64,000 nt of DNA from the NCBI RefSeq assembly GCF_002975175.1, contig NZ_PCNZ01000001.1, positions 514,187-578,186 on the forward strand, in the 5' to 3' direction. Under the pieces are notes generated by a model, which saw nothing but the letters and a program-made list of their open reading frames with translations, was not told where the DNA came from and searched no databases. The first letter of the stretch is position 1. Every line of letters begins with the position of its first letter. Origin of the DNA: Bacillus sp. MYb209. Lineage in GTDB: Bacteria; Bacillota; Bacilli; Bacillales; Bacillaceae_G. Position numbers and translations under genes: made by a program. Positions 1 through 10,326 of the stretch are shown here, one piece after another.

Positions 1-404
1 ATTTTTTATACTATATTCCGTTATATTGTTGTATAATATCAATGAAAGCGCTTATTATTTCAATATACATAATTCGAACTAAACTTTATCGAAACATTCT
101 GATAGTTATACTTATATTTAAATTCAACAATTATAGTTATTAATGTAGGTATACCAAATATATCCACCCCATTTTTCTGTAAAATTACTTTATAACATGA
201 AAGATTAACTTGGGTGATAAGTTATTGTGAATGTTTTTTTACAAAACAGATAAGTAATAGTGTTTGGTATTATGTAAATTATTGTAATAACATAAGAGTA
301 AAGAAAACCATTTACATTAATTATTAGTTCATCAATTATTGAAAAAGAGCAAAATGCACCTTTTGTATAGGAAAAGGATTATATGCATTGGGAGGTTTAA
401 ACAA
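1..404. other. Non-coding region upstream of odhA
   Basis: About 400 bases of very AT-rich sequence without a convincing gene. It must carry the odhA promoter. I found a cre-like motif near its left edge but no -35/-10 pair good enough to call. The ribosome site GGAGG at 391-395 belongs to odhA. An in-frame upstream codon at 339 extends the reading frame by 22 residues, but nothing in that extension resembles the family. Confidence 0.5.
43..56. promoter_or_regulatory. cre-like site (possible CcpA operator)
   Basis: TGAAAGCGCTTATT follows the CcpA cre pattern TGWAANCGNTNWCA except for the last two bases. Carbon catabolite control of TCA-cycle genes is plausible. The site is about 350 bases from odhA, so it could serve either odhA or a gene left of the window. 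This is a motif match only. Confidence 0.25.
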
Positions 405-3272
405 ATGACGAGGAAGAATACAACGACAAACCCTTGGGCCAAGTTCCATGGTCCGAACCTTGGTTATGTTATTGAACAGTATGATCTTTACGTAACTGGA
501 GCAGGTTCTGTTGATCCGGAATTACAAGAGCTTTTTGAAATTTTTGGAGCTCCTTCGTTTCAAGATGATGTCGTAACAGGGGACAACACAGCAACACATT
601 TTTCTCCTCAAAACACAGGGAACATTGAAAAGATTCTTAAAGTCGTTCAACTTGTTGAGCAGATTCGTTCTTTCGGGCATACATTGGCTCACATTAATCC
701 GATGGAAGATGCTGCAAATGGACAATCTCTTATCGAGAAAACAATGAACGAACTGAGCGATGCTGATTTGAAAGCGATTCCAGCAAAAACAGTATGGCAA
801 AATGCACCAGAGGGTATTCACACTGCACTTGATGTAATTCATAGATTAAAAGACGTTTATACAAAATCTTTAGCTTATGAATTCTCACATATACAAGATA
901 GTGAAGAACGCGCGTGGTTGCATCAAATGGTGGAATCAAATTCATTGCGTCAACCATTATCAAATAAAAAACGAACTGCTCTTTTAAAACGTTTAACTGC
1001 TGTTGAAGGTTTCGAGCAATTCTTGCATAAAACATTCGTTGGTCAAAAACGTTTCTCAATAGAGGGCGTTGATATGCTTGTACCTGTACTAGATGAAATT
1101 GTTTCAGAAGGTGCTAAAGGCGGCGTAGAAGATGTCATGATTGGTATGGCTCACCGTGGTCGTCTAAGCGTACTCGCTCACGTATTAGAAAAGCCATATA
1201 ATCACATGTTTGCAGAATTCAAACATGCAAAAATAGAAGGTGTAAAGACAAATGCTGGCTGGACTGGCGACGTGAAATACCATTTAGGTAGAGAACAAGT
1301 CGTTGGTAATGAAGAAGTTAGCACTCGTGTTACATTAGCAAATAATCCGAGTCATCTTGAGTTCGTTAACCCTGTTGTTGAAGGTTTCGCACGTGCAGCT
1401 CAAGAGAATCGTAAAAAACCTGGTCTTCCAGAACAAGATACTACAAAATCATTCGTAATTTTAGTTCATGGTGATGCTGCATTCCCTGGTCAAGGTGTTG
1501 TGTCTGAAACATTGAACTTAAGTAGATTGAATGCGTACCAAACTGGCGGAACTATTCATGTTATCGCAAATAATGCAGTCGGCTTTACGACTGATAGCTA
1601 TGATTCTCGTTCTACTAAATATTCAAGCGACCTTGCAAAAGGTTTCGATATTCCGATTGTTCACGTGAATGCTGATGATCCGGAAGCTTGTCTTGCTGCT
1701 GCAAACCTTGCGATCCAATATCGTACGCTGTTCAAAAAGGACTTCTTAATCGATTTAATCGGTTACCGCCGATATGGTCATAACGAAATGGATGATCCAG
1801 CAGTTACGCAACCACAAGTGTACAAAAAAATTAAAAATCACCCAACTGTAAGAGCAATTTATGCAGATCAATTACAATCTGCTGGCGTTCTGAATGCAGA
1901 TGAGGTTGAAACAATTACTCAGTTTATACAAGAGGAATTAAAGGCTGAATACGCACAAGTGCCACCAGCTGATACGAGTGCTGCAACAATTCACGTTAAA
2001 GTTCCAGAGGTTGTTGCAAAAGGAATCCAGCCGATTGACACTGGTGTTTCAATTGACTCGCTTCGTGCAATTAATGAAGGACTATTATCTTGGCCTGAAG
2101 GCTTTAACGTATATCCAAAAGTGAAGAAAATTCTTGAGCGCCGTAAAGATGCTCTGGAAGAGAACGGTAAAATTGAATGGGCACTTGCTGAATCTTTAGC
2201 ATTCGCTTCTATTTTACAAGAAGGTACGCCAATTCGTTTAACTGGTCAAGATTCACAGCGTGGTACATTTGCGCATCGTCATATCGTATTACACGATACT
2301 GATACAAACGAAACATATTCACCATTACATCGTTTACCGAACATTAACGCATCATTCTCTGTTCATAACAGTCCGTTATCAGAAGCTGCTGTTGTTGGTT
2401 ACGAATATGGTTATAACGTATTTGCTCCAGAAACTCTTGTGATGTGGGAAGCTCAATATGGTGACTTCTCAAATACTGCGCAAGCATTATTTGATCAATA
2501 TGTTTCAGCAGGAAGAGCGAAATGGGGTCAAAAATCAGGTCTAGTTCTTCTATTACCACACGGTTATGAAGGTCAAGGACCGGAGCATTCTAGTGCACGT
2601 CCAGAGCGTTTCTTACAATTAGCTGCTGAGAACAACTGGACAGTTGCAAACTTAACGAGCGCAGCACAATACTTCCATATCTTGCGCCGTCAAGCATCTA
2701 TCTTAGGAACAGAGGCTGTTCGACCATTAGTAATTATGACGCCGAAAAGCTTATTACGTCACCCACTTACACTTTCTACAGGTAGTGAGTTAAGTGAAGG
2801 ACGTTTCCAACCTGCTTTAGAACAAGGAAACCTTGGTGCGAAACCAAACAAAGTAAAACGCCTTGTTTTAAGTACAGGTAAAATGGCAATTGACTTAGCA
2901 GCAGAAATCGAAAGTGGTAAGCATGAGTACAGCCTAGATGAAGTTCATATGGTTCGTATCGAGCAGTTGTACCCATTCCCTGCTGAAAAAGTTCAATCTA
3001 TTATTAAACGCTTTAAAAACTTAGAAGAAATCATTTGGGTTCAAGAAGAACCTCGTAATATGGGCGCATGGCATTACATGGCTCCAATTCTGTTCGAACT
3101 AGCTGGGGATAAAGTGAAAACAGGTTACATTGGACGCCCAGATCGTTCTAGCCCATCTGGTGGCGATCCATTCGCTCACAAAGCTGAGCAAGAATTAATC
3201 GTTGCACACGCTTTAGATGTGAAGTACAACTTCCGTCAAGATAAACAAGAAATTGAAGTTTTCAGCAACTGA
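405..3272 (+). CDS. odhA: 2-oxoglutarate dehydrogenase E1 component
   Basis: Thiamine-diphosphate dependent E1 subunit of the cytoplasmic 2-oxoglutarate dehydrogenase complex. It decarboxylates 2-oxoglutarate and passes the succinyl group to the E2 lipoyl arm in the TCA cycle. The predicted 955 residues are typical for Bacillus OdhA. The N-terminal part contains [14 protein letters not shown]. The ThDP-binding segment reads [16 protein letters not shown] and ends at the IANN motif. A transketolase-like domain follows, with the C-terminal E1 domain ending near the [10 protein letters not shown] motif. I chose ATG 405 because GGAGG lies ten bases upstream; the longer frame from 339 lacks a ribosome site. 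odhB follows after 130 bases and is surely cotranscribed. Confidence 0.97.
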   Translation: MTRKNTTTNPWAKFHGPNLGYVIEQYDLYVTGAGSVDPELQELFEIFGAPSFQDDVVTGDNTATHFSPQNTGNIEKILKVVQLVEQIRSFGHTLAHINPMEDAANGQSLIEKTMNELSDADLKAIPAKTVWQNAPEGIHTALDVIHRLKDVYTKSLAYEFSHIQDSEERAWLHQMVESNSLRQPLSNKKRTALLKRLTAVEGFEQFLHKTFVGQKRFSIEGVDMLVPVLDEIVSEGAKGGVEDVMIGMAHRGRLSVLAHVLEKPYNHMFAEFKHAKIEGVKTNAGWTGDVKYHLGREQVVGNEEVSTRVTLANNPSHLEFVNPVVEGFARAAQENRKKPGLPEQDTTKSFVILVHGDAAFPGQGVVSETLNLSRLNAYQTGGTIHVIANNAVGFTTDSYDSRSTKYSSDLAKGFDIPIVHVNADDPEACLAAANLAIQYRTLFKKDFLIDLIGYRRYGHNEMDDPAVTQPQVYKKIKNHPTVRAIYADQLQSAGVLNADEVETITQFIQEELKAEYAQVPPADTSAATIHVKVPEVVAKGIQPIDTGVSIDSLRAINEGLLSWPEGFNVYPKVKKILERRKDALEENGKIEWALAESLAFASILQEGTPIRLTGQDSQRGTFAHRHIVLHDTDTNETYSPLHRLPNINASFSVHNSPLSEAAVVGYEYGYNVFAPETLVMWEAQYGDFSNTAQALFDQYVSAGRAKWGQKSGLVLLLPHGYEGQGPEHSSARPERFLQLAAENNWTVANLTSAAQYFHILRRQASILGTEAVRPLVIMTPKSLLRHPLTLSTGSELSEGRFQPALEQGNLGAKPNKVKRLVLSTGKMAIDLAAEIESGKHEYSLDEVHMVRIEQLYPFPAEKVQSIIKRFKNLEEIIWVQEEPRNMGAWHYMAPILFELAGDKVKTGYIGRPDRSSPSGGDPFAHKAEQELIVAHALDVKYNFRQDKQEIEVFSN

Positions 3273-3291
3273 AAGTAACAACGAATTTCAC

Positions 3292-3331
3292 TAGCTCAGC
3301 TTGGGCAGATATTCTGCCCAAGGTCGAGCTA
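3292..3331 (+). other. odhA-odhB intercistronic hairpin
   Basis: An inverted repeat with TAGCTC...GAGCTA outside and CTTGGGCAGA...TCTGCCCAAG inside, loop TAT. No T-run follows, so it is not an intrinsic terminator. A hairpin placed between two cotranscribed genes is usually an mRNA processing or stability element, which could set the E1:E2 ratio. That role is inference. Confidence 0.6.
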
Positions 3332-3402
3332 ATACATGGAGATTACCGAAGATTAAAGAAGACAAAACACACCGTTAGGCAAATAAGGGGAGGACATTTA
3401 AA

Positions 3403-4659
3403 ATGATCGAAATTAAAGTACCTGAGCTTGCAGAATCTATTTCAGAAGGAACTATTTCACAATGGCTTATCAACGTAGGCGACAAAGTTGAGAAAGGTGG
3501 CAGCGTTGTTGAGCTTGAGACTGACAAAGTCAATGTAGAAATCATTGCAGAGGATTCAGGTATTGTATCGAAGTTACTAGGCGAACCTGGAGATACAGTT
3601 GAAGTTGGCGCTACTATCGCAATTTTAGATGCAAACGGCGCAGCAGTTGCAGTAAGTACACCTACTCCGGCTAATGAGCAACCAAAACAAGAAACTACTG
3701 AAGCACCGAAAGCAGAAGCTCCAAGTGCTGAACAAAATAAAGCGTTGCAAGGTTTACCAAATACAAATCGTCCTATCGCATCACCAGCTGCTCGCAAAAT
3801 GGCTCGTGAATTAGGAATCGACTTAAACGACGTACGTAGCACAGATCCACTTGGACGTGTGAGACCACATGATGTACAAGCTCACGCTGCAGCTCCAAAA
3901 GAAGCACCAGCTGCTCCAAAACAAAGTCCGGCTCCAGTTGCAAAAACTGAATTCGAAAAACCAGTTGAGCGTGTGAAAATGTCCCGCCGCCGTCAAACAA
4001 TTGCAAAACGTCTTGTAGAAGTTCAACAAACATCTGCAATGTTAACTACATTTAACGAAGTTGATATGAGTGCAATCATGGAATTACGTAAAGAACGCAA
4101 AGATGCTTTCGAGAAAAAACATGATGTACGTCTTGGCTTTATGTCATTCTTCACAAAAGCAGTTGTTGCAGCATTAAAACAGTTCCCATTATTAAATGCT
4201 GAAATTCAAGGCGACGAGCTTATCATTAAAAAATTCTATGATATCGGTATTGCAGTAGCAGCTCCAGATGGATTAGTTGTTCCAGTTGTACGCGATGCTA
4301 ACCAATTGAACTTCGCTGAAATTGAAAGCGAGATTCGTAATTTAGGTCTGAAAGCACGCGATAATAAACTTTCATTAAAAGAGCTACAAGGTGGTACATT
4401 TACGATTACAAATGGTGGCGTGTTCGGTTCTCTAATGTCGACACCAATCCTAAATAGTCCACAAGTAGGTATTCTAGGGATGCATAAAATCCAAGTACGT
4501 CCAGTTGCGATCGATAACGAACGTATGGAAAACCGTCCAATGATGTACCTTGCACTATCTTACGATCACCGTATTGTTGATGGTAAAGAAGCAGTTAGCT
4601 TCCTTGTTGCCGTTAAAGATATGCTTGAAGATCCAAAATCATTATTATTAGAAGGTTGA
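3403..4659 (+). CDS. odhB: Dihydrolipoyllysine succinyltransferase, E2 of 2-oxoglutarate dehydrogenase
   Basis: E2 core of the 2-oxoglutarate dehydrogenase complex, which transfers succinyl from lipoamide to CoA. The 418 residues show the standard order. An N-terminal lipoyl domain carries the modified lysine in [10 protein letters not shown] (K42). An Ala/Pro-rich linker runs over about 80-120. A peripheral subunit-binding domain ([16 protein letters not shown]) lies near 125-160. The catalytic acyltransferase domain ends with [11 protein letters not shown], which carries the active-site histidine. The start has GGGGAGG upstream. It is the second gene of the odhAB operon and is closed by a strong terminator. 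The E3 subunit is not encoded here, as expected, since it is shared with other complexes. Confidence 0.97.
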   Translation: MIEIKVPELAESISEGTISQWLINVGDKVEKGGSVVELETDKVNVEIIAEDSGIVSKLLGEPGDTVEVGATIAILDANGAAVAVSTPTPANEQPKQETTEAPKAEAPSAEQNKALQGLPNTNRPIASPAARKMARELGIDLNDVRSTDPLGRVRPHDVQAHAAAPKEAPAAPKQSPAPVAKTEFEKPVERVKMSRRRQTIAKRLVEVQQTSAMLTTFNEVDMSAIMELRKERKDAFEKKHDVRLGFMSFFTKAVVAALKQFPLLNAEIQGDELIIKKFYDIGIAVAAPDGLVVPVVRDANQLNFAEIESEIRNLGLKARDNKLSLKELQGGTFTITNGGVFGSLMSTPILNSPQVGILGMHKIQVRPVAIDNERMENRPMMYLALSYDHRIVDGKEAVSFLVAVKDMLEDPKSLLLEG

Positions 4660-4677
4660 TAGATTACGAATCTATTA

Positions 4678-4712
4678 AAGGCTGTAGAATGAATCATTCT
4701 ACAGCCTTTTTT
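4678..4712 (+). terminator. Intrinsic terminator of odhAB
   Basis: AAAGGCTGTAGAATGA pairs with TCATTCTACAGCCTTT and is followed by a T-run. It closes the odhAB operon and insulates the downstream TOMM operon. Confidence 0.9.
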
Positions 4713-4742
4713 TATTGTGTTCATACGGGACAAATCACACTA

Positions 4743-4751
4743 CATAGACTA
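4743..4751 (+). promoter_or_regulatory. SigK-like -10 element before the TOMM operon
   Basis: CATAGACTA matches the SigK -10 consensus CATANNNTA at every defined position. It sits 42 bases before the first TOMM gene, a normal promoter distance. The -35 region (TAC about 16 bases upstream) is weak. No good SigA promoter competes in this gap. This suggests, but does not prove, mother-cell expression late in sporulation. Confidence 0.3.
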
Positions 4752-4784
4752 ATAATGTATGCCTAAAGCGTAAGGGGGATAAAC

Positions 4785-6704
4785 ATGAGTAACCTTCCAG
4801 TTCATGCAAAACTTAAAGCAAATAAGGATACTTTCTTCCTCCCCGATTCAAACGGGGGTGTTTACTTTCGAAATAACTCCAGTTCATTCCGTATGGATGG
4901 TGATGGAATTTATGACTGGATTGAGAAATTAATGCCTATGTTTAACGGTAATCATTCTTTGACAGAAATAACCGATGGTCTCCCTCTTCCCTATCAAAAT
5001 CGAGTATTTGAAATTGGAGAGATTTTATATGAAAATGGTTTCGTTCGTGATGTAAGCCAAGATGCTCCCCACGAATTAAACAGTGCATTACTCGACAGAT
5101 ACGCTTCGCAAATTGAGTTTTTAGAAGCTGATTCCCATTCAGGTGCTTTAAAATTCGAAACGTACCGCGCAGCAAATGTGCTTATAATTGGTTCTGGCGA
5201 TATGCTTACTTCACTAGTTTCGTCTTTATTAGAATCTGGTTTACCTACATTTCATTATCTTGTTACAGATCGTGCTGAAACAAACTACGATCGAATTCAT
5301 GAACTAAGCGAACGTGCATATGCAAATGATGACAATGTACTTATTCAAGAAGTAGATATTACAATTGATCTTCCTTTACATGAAGTATTCGAGCCTTTCG
5401 ACTGGATTTTATACGTTTCCCAAAATGGAGATATTGAAAGTTTAAGAGCAATCCATACTATTTGTAGAGAGTTTAAGAAAAATTTCATACCAGCTATTTG
5501 CTTATCAAGAATTGGTTTAGCTGGACCTGTCGTAACCGCAGACCGTGAAGAATGCTGGGAATCAGCTTGGCATCGTCTACACGAAACTACTTTACAAAGT
5601 GAAAATCCACCTGAACCTGTCTCACCAATTACATCTGCAATGTTAGCAAATATTATCGCTTTTGAGTTATTTAAACATGTCGCTGAAGATTCACACAGGC
5701 AGCATAATCCTCAATTCTTTTTATTAAACTTGGAAACACTTGAAGGAAAGTGGCACCCTTTCATAAAACATCTTCTCGCAACCGATGAAATCTTTACAAT
5801 TGATACGGTGCAAAATCTTCAAGAAAACCTTGCCCATCGTTCCGGACAATATACTTCAACTGAACTTTTTCGTTTTTTTGATACGTTAACTTCTAAAGAA
5901 GCTGGCATATTCCACATGTGGGATGAACAAGATTTACACCAATTGCCTTTATCACAGTGCTATATTCAAGTTGCAAATCCATTATCAGACGGACCTACCT
6001 CTCTCCTTCCTACTATAGCTTGCGGTGGATTAACTCATAATGAAGCACGCCGCGAAGCTGGTTTAACAGGAGTTGAAACATATGTAGCTGAAATGATTCA
6101 TCGTCTTATCCCCGAACATACTGATATCGGTATTGGTGCTGGGGAAACGATGGCAGAAGGTGTATACCGAGCACTACAAAAACATTTAAATAATAAGTTA
6201 TATGAACGCCAATCACATATGCTAGAAGAGATTACAGAGCTTGATTTAACCGAAATTCATGATAAACATTGTAGGTTTTACTACGATGCTCTCTCTACAA
6301 TTCATGAAATACCTAAAGTAGGAATGAGTGAGGAGTTACTTGGTTTTCCTGTCGTTTGGATCGGTATAAATGATAGATGGTATGGTGCGGCAAATATTAA
6401 TATAACATTGGCGTTAAGAAATGCTCTGCAACAAGCACTCCTTCATATTCAAAATGAAGAGATTCCTTATAAAGCTAATATGTTACCGGAATCATCCATT
6501 GTTTTATATAGTACGGATTCTGTTAGAGTAACAATACAAGAAGAGGAAGAAATTCCAGGCGTACAGTCTTTACAAGTTGCCTTGCAAAATTTAACGAAAA
6601 ACAACTTGTATCCATTCGTTTTTGATTTAGCTATTGAGTCATTTTTAAGAGACAACTTAGACGGTGTATATGGGGTATTAATTGCAAAGGAGGATGACCA
6701 ATGA
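4785..6704 (+). CDS. Putative thiazole-containing bacteriocin maturation protein (ThiF-like)
   Basis: First gene of the TOMM maturation operon. The 639-residue protein resembles the B. cereus-group family annotated as a putative thiazole-containing bacteriocin maturation protein, described with heterocycloanthracin. Its biochemical role is unsettled. The N-terminal ~125 residues could bind the leader peptide. A degenerate Rossmann-like stretch, ANVLIIGSGDML, begins near residue 128, as in E1/ThiF-like proteins, but I see no catalytic cysteine or zinc CxxC pairs. The C-terminal half has no recognisable motif. The ATG is preceded by AAGGGGGAT. It overlaps the next gene by four bases (ATGA), so translation is coupled. 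Confidence 0.8.
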   Translation: MSNLPVHAKLKANKDTFFLPDSNGGVYFRNNSSSFRMDGDGIYDWIEKLMPMFNGNHSLTEITDGLPLPYQNRVFEIGEILYENGFVRDVSQDAPHELNSALLDRYASQIEFLEADSHSGALKFETYRAANVLIIGSGDMLTSLVSSLLESGLPTFHYLVTDRAETNYDRIHELSERAYANDDNVLIQEVDITIDLPLHEVFEPFDWILYVSQNGDIESLRAIHTICREFKKNFIPAICLSRIGLAGPVVTADREECWESAWHRLHETTLQSENPPEPVSPITSAMLANIIAFELFKHVAEDSHRQHNPQFFLLNLETLEGKWHPFIKHLLATDEIFTIDTVQNLQENLAHRSGQYTSTELFRFFDTLTSKEAGIFHMWDEQDLHQLPLSQCYIQVANPLSDGPTSLLPTIACGGLTHNEARREAGLTGVETYVAEMIHRLIPEHTDIGIGAGETMAEGVYRALQKHLNNKLYERQSHMLEEITELDLTEIHDKHCRFYYDALSTIHEIPKVGMSEELLGFPVVWIGINDRWYGAANINITLALRNALQQALLHIQNEEIPYKANMLPESSIVLYSTDSVRVTIQEEEEIPGVQSLQVALQNLTKNNLYPFVFDLAIESFLRDNLDGVYGVLIAKEDDQ

Positions 6705-8650
6705 CTCAAAACATATTACTTATAGGAGATGGCCTACTCACAGAATATGTACATGAGCAATTGTGTAAGCAATATTCCCTCATCCGCCAGCATACAATTA
6801 CAGAAGCTCTTCCTGAAAACATTCATCTTGCTCTTGTCTTACATGACGGGTCTCCTTCTTCCGTACATCATGATGCTGAGCTTATCTTTCGCTCAAATAA
6901 TATTCCGTGGCTTCGCGCGTTTACTTCGTTTGGTGAAGGTATTATCGGTCCTTACGTGAAGCCTCTTACAACTGGATGTTCCCACTGCGCTGATGGACGC
7001 CGGTTTATAGCTGGATTTGATCAAAAAGAAATGTGGGAACTACAACGGAAATATGCGTTAAAAGCAGATAACGTGACGAGGCGTGATGTACGCGCCACCC
7101 AAAATGGAATGTTACAAATGTGCCAGCTCATTCATGCTGAAACAGAGAAAATATTAACTAACAAACATTTTTCTATAGACAATGAACTCATTTTACTGGA
7201 CTTACAAACGTTACAATGTACCCGGCATTCGTTTCTTCCAGACCCTCTCTGTCCGGTATGCAGCAATTTGTCTGACGATACAGCAGATGCAGCGCAAATT
7301 TCTTTACAACCAAGTTTGAAAACGAGTACTGAAACGTATCGCTGTCGTTCCATTCACGAGCTAAACACATTTTTAACGAGAGACTATTTAGATTACCGGA
7401 CTGGTATTTTAAACGGCAAAATGCAACATTCTTTATTACCGTTTGCTGATGTTATTATAAACATGCCATTAATGTTCGGCAATGAAGGTGTAGCGGGCCG
7501 AACTCATTCATTCGCACTTAGTGAAGCAACCGCTATTTTGGAAGGATTAGAACGATATTGCGGTATGTCGCCTCGCGGGAAAAAGTCAAATGTGCATGGT
7601 AGTTTTCATGAGCTAGAGCATATTGCACTGAATCCCCTCACACTCGGCGTGCATACAAATGAACATTACAATCGTGATAGTTTTCCATTTAAGCCGTTTG
7701 ATCCTGATTATGAGCAAAACTGGGTATGGGGATACTCTTTATCACAAAGCCAGCCACTTTTAGTTCCAGAAGCAATCGCTTATTATAGCCTCGGTCAACG
7801 AGATGCTTTCGTGTATGAAACATCAAATGGATGTGCACTTGGTGGTAGCTTAGAAGAGGCAATTTTTCATGGCATTTTAGAAATTGTAGAGCGTGACGCC
7901 TTTTTGCTCACTTGGTATGCCGAATTACCTCTTCCCCGCCTTGATCTTAGTTCAGCAAATGATACGGAATTACAATTAATGCTCCATCGGTTACGCACGA
8001 TTACCGGGTATGAATTACATGCTTTTAACGCGACGATGGAACATGGCATCCCGAGCCTATGGGTCATTGCAAAAAATACGCGTGAAAATGGAATGAACGT
8101 TGTTTGTGCAGGAGGCTCTCATTTAGACCCAATCCGAGCTCTAAAGAGTGCAATTCACGAAATAGCAGGCATGTTACTTATAACAGACGATGAGCTCAAG
8201 CAAAAAAGAGAGAAATATGAAAACTGTTTACAAGATCCATATCTCGTTACGCAAATGGAAGATCATAGTATGCTGTACGGATTGAAAGAAGCGGAAGAAC
8301 GTCTTCACTTCCTTTTACGAGACGATGCTCCGGTGCAAACGTTCCAAGAAATGAAGGCATTACAATCATTTGATATGGATTTAACATCTGATCTTCATCA
8401 ACTTTTAAACCGACTACATCAATCTGGACTTGAAGTAATCGTTGTAGATCAAACCGTACCCCTTATAGAAAAAAACGGATTACATTGTGTAAAAGTCATT
8501 ATTCCAGGCATGTTACCGATGACGTTCGGTCACCATCTCACTCGGGTTACAGGACTGGATAGAGTGTATACCGTACCGATGACACTTGGATATAGGGCTG
8601 AGCCTTTAACGAATGAAAGTTTAAATCCACATCCGCATCCTTTTCCATAA
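6701..8650 (+). CDS. TOMM cyclodehydratase: leader-binding domain fused to YcaO
   Basis: Fused azoline-forming enzyme. It should bind the precursor leader and use ATP to cyclise Cys/Ser/Thr side chains into azolines. The 649 residues have two parts. The N-terminal ~220 are an E1/ThiF-like partner with a zinc tetrad formed by C93/C96 (GCSHC) and C184/C187 (LCPVC). The remainder is a YcaO domain with ATP-binding motifs SEATAILEGLERY (about 273-285) and EEAIFHGILEIVERDAF (about 385-402). The protein ends PHPHPFP, the PxPxP tail typical of azole-forming YcaO proteins. It starts inside the stop of the preceding gene with AAGGAGG upstream. The fusion is usual for this TOMM class. Confidence 0.92.
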   Translation: MTQNILLIGDGLLTEYVHEQLCKQYSLIRQHTITEALPENIHLALVLHDGSPSSVHHDAELIFRSNNIPWLRAFTSFGEGIIGPYVKPLTTGCSHCADGRRFIAGFDQKEMWELQRKYALKADNVTRRDVRATQNGMLQMCQLIHAETEKILTNKHFSIDNELILLDLQTLQCTRHSFLPDPLCPVCSNLSDDTADAAQISLQPSLKTSTETYRCRSIHELNTFLTRDYLDYRTGILNGKMQHSLLPFADVIINMPLMFGNEGVAGRTHSFALSEATAILEGLERYCGMSPRGKKSNVHGSFHELEHIALNPLTLGVHTNEHYNRDSFPFKPFDPDYEQNWVWGYSLSQSQPLLVPEAIAYYSLGQRDAFVYETSNGCALGGSLEEAIFHGILEIVERDAFLLTWYAELPLPRLDLSSANDTELQLMLHRLRTITGYELHAFNATMEHGIPSLWVIAKNTRENGMNVVCAGGSHLDPIRALKSAIHEIAGMLLITDDELKQKREKYENCLQDPYLVTQMEDHSMLYGLKEAEERLHFLLRDDAPVQTFQEMKALQSFDMDLTSDLHQLLNRLHQSGLEVIVVDQTVPLIEKNGLHCVKVIIPGMLPMTFGHHLTRVTGLDRVYTVPMTLGYRAEPLTNESLNPHPHPFP

Positions 8651-8672
8651 TTCATAGCGAGGGGGAAATTTG

Positions 8673-10235
8673 ATGCAACTGGATACTTTTTTACATCATC
8701 TCCATTTTTCTATTAATGAAATTATGTCGTCCGATAAAGAGATTGATTGGGAAGACGCACCACTTCCTTATAAATTATATCGAAATTTACCAGTCATCCC
8801 TCTCTCTTTAGAAATCCCTTTAACTTTGCGGAATTCTTCTACTAAACCTAACTTAGAGGAACTCGGTCATTATCTTTGGTACTCATTTGGTTTAACACAA
8901 TTATGTCAACCTACTACTAGCCTAGAAAATAATAAAACAACGACTCTATTTCGAAGATTCATCCCTTCTGGGGGTGCTTTATATCCAAATGAATTATATA
9001 TGTATTTAAAAATTGATCATTATCCAGACGGCATTTACCATTATGACGCCGCGCATCATCGTCTCATCTTACTTCGCGAAGGAAATTTCGATTCTTATCT
9101 TACAGAAGCACTCGGCAATCGTTGTAACATACATTCTTGTTTTGGCGCTGCATTCGTATCCACTATGTTTTGGAAAAACTTCTTTAAATACAATAACTTT
9201 TCGTATCGTCTGCAAGGATTAGATAGTGGTGTTCTGATCGGTCAATTGCTTGAATGCGCAAAACAATTCGGTTATACAAACGGTGTATATTTTCAGTTTC
9301 TAGACCGGGCAATGAATCATTTACTTGGACTGTCAGAAGGTGAAGAAAGTGTATATGCTGTTATTCCTTTAAGTACAGAACCCACTGCAGATTGGTTTCA
9401 CAATGATCATTGTGAAAATAAAACAGTTACTTCTCATGACTTACTGCAGCAAATCCCGCCGTTAACACATGAGCATTTCGTTCGCTCAAAATATGTAGAT
9501 GAATATCCGATGATAAAAAAAATAAACGCGGCATCTATGATTGAATCGACAGAACACTTCCAAACATTAACTCAAGAAGACCGACATCAATATAGTGCAC
9601 ACGCTGTACAGCTACCAAAAGTAGAGCGTTTATCGTATGATTTCTTACATCTTTGTAAAAAACGATATTCACCTGATTCTGACTTCATTTTAACGAAATG
9701 GGATGCAGCCGAGCTCGCTACTCTACTACAAGAAGCGAGCCTCTCTTTCCCTTATTACAACGACCTTGATGGCAAGTATGTAAATGAAAACGCACGAGTC
9801 TCATTATATGGATGTTTTTATAACGTAAAAGACATAGAAAACGGCGCTTACGCTTATAACAGTAGGACACATTCCATACAGCCACTTCAGCACGGAGACC
9901 TTCGTTATCCGCTTCAATCTAGTATGACGATGGATAACGTAAATCTTTTTCAAGTACCACTTTGTCTACATGTAATCGGAAATAAAGATTACTATAAAAA
10001 TAAATTAGGTTATAGAGGATACCGCATTCACCAAATGGAAGCTGGCATGCTCGTTCATAAACTCGTTTTAGCTGCGACCGCTATGGGGATGGGCGGGCAT
10101 CCGTTACTAAGTTTTGATACAAATTCATGCGATCAATTGTACGGGATTGATGCCGGAAATAAAACTTCACTCATTCAAATTCCGGTTGGGGCGTATCGAG
10201 CGCGAAATTGGCTAAAAGGGTCCTTGCATAATTAG
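8673..10235 (+). CDS. SagB/ThcOx-family azoline dehydrogenase, two nitroreductase-like halves
   Basis: FMN-dependent dehydrogenase expected to oxidise azolines made by the upstream YcaO protein into thiazoles or oxazoles. The 520 residues contain two nitroreductase-fold halves. The first carries the SagB signature FRRFIPSGGALYPNE (about 93-107). The second runs from KKRYSPD (about 329) to the C terminus with the segment AGMLVHKLVLAATAMGMGGH. Such duplicated SagB proteins occur in heterocycloanthracin-type operons. I prefer ATG 8673, seven bases after GAGGGGG, over the adjoining TTG at 8670. It is the last gene before a strong terminator. Confidence 0.9.
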   Translation: MQLDTFLHHLHFSINEIMSSDKEIDWEDAPLPYKLYRNLPVIPLSLEIPLTLRNSSTKPNLEELGHYLWYSFGLTQLCQPTTSLENNKTTTLFRRFIPSGGALYPNELYMYLKIDHYPDGIYHYDAAHHRLILLREGNFDSYLTEALGNRCNIHSCFGAAFVSTMFWKNFFKYNNFSYRLQGLDSGVLIGQLLECAKQFGYTNGVYFQFLDRAMNHLLGLSEGEESVYAVIPLSTEPTADWFHNDHCENKTVTSHDLLQQIPPLTHEHFVRSKYVDEYPMIKKINAASMIESTEHFQTLTQEDRHQYSAHAVQLPKVERLSYDFLHLCKKRYSPDSDFILTKWDAAELATLLQEASLSFPYYNDLDGKYVNENARVSLYGCFYNVKDIENGAYAYNSRTHSIQPLQHGDLRYPLQSSMTMDNVNLFQVPLCLHVIGNKDYYKNKLGYRGYRIHQMEAGMLVHKLVLAATAMGMGGHPLLSFDTNSCDQLYGIDAGNKTSLIQIPVGAYRARNWLKGSLHN

Positions 10236-10264
10236 AAGCACGCCGGTAGACGGCGTGCTTTTTT
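10236..10264 (+). terminator. Terminator of the TOMM operon
   Basis: AAGCACGCCG pairs perfectly with CGGCGTGCTT around a five-base loop and is followed by Ts. The methyltransferase gene 60 bases on is therefore mostly a separate unit, with possible read-through. Confidence 0.92.
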
Positions 10265-10326
10265 AAAGGAGTTAAATTATTAAAAGCGAAATAAGTATAT
10301 ATTCTTATATAAAAGGAGAGCTGGAA

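Noticed and set aside
339-404. N-terminal 22-codon extension of odhA
   Set aside because: No ribosome site, and the extension does not resemble OdhA; ATG 405 has GGAGG.
3375-3842. Minus-strand 155-codon frame opposite odhB
   Set aside because: Antisense of a well-supported gene with no ribosome site; caused by codon bias of odhB.
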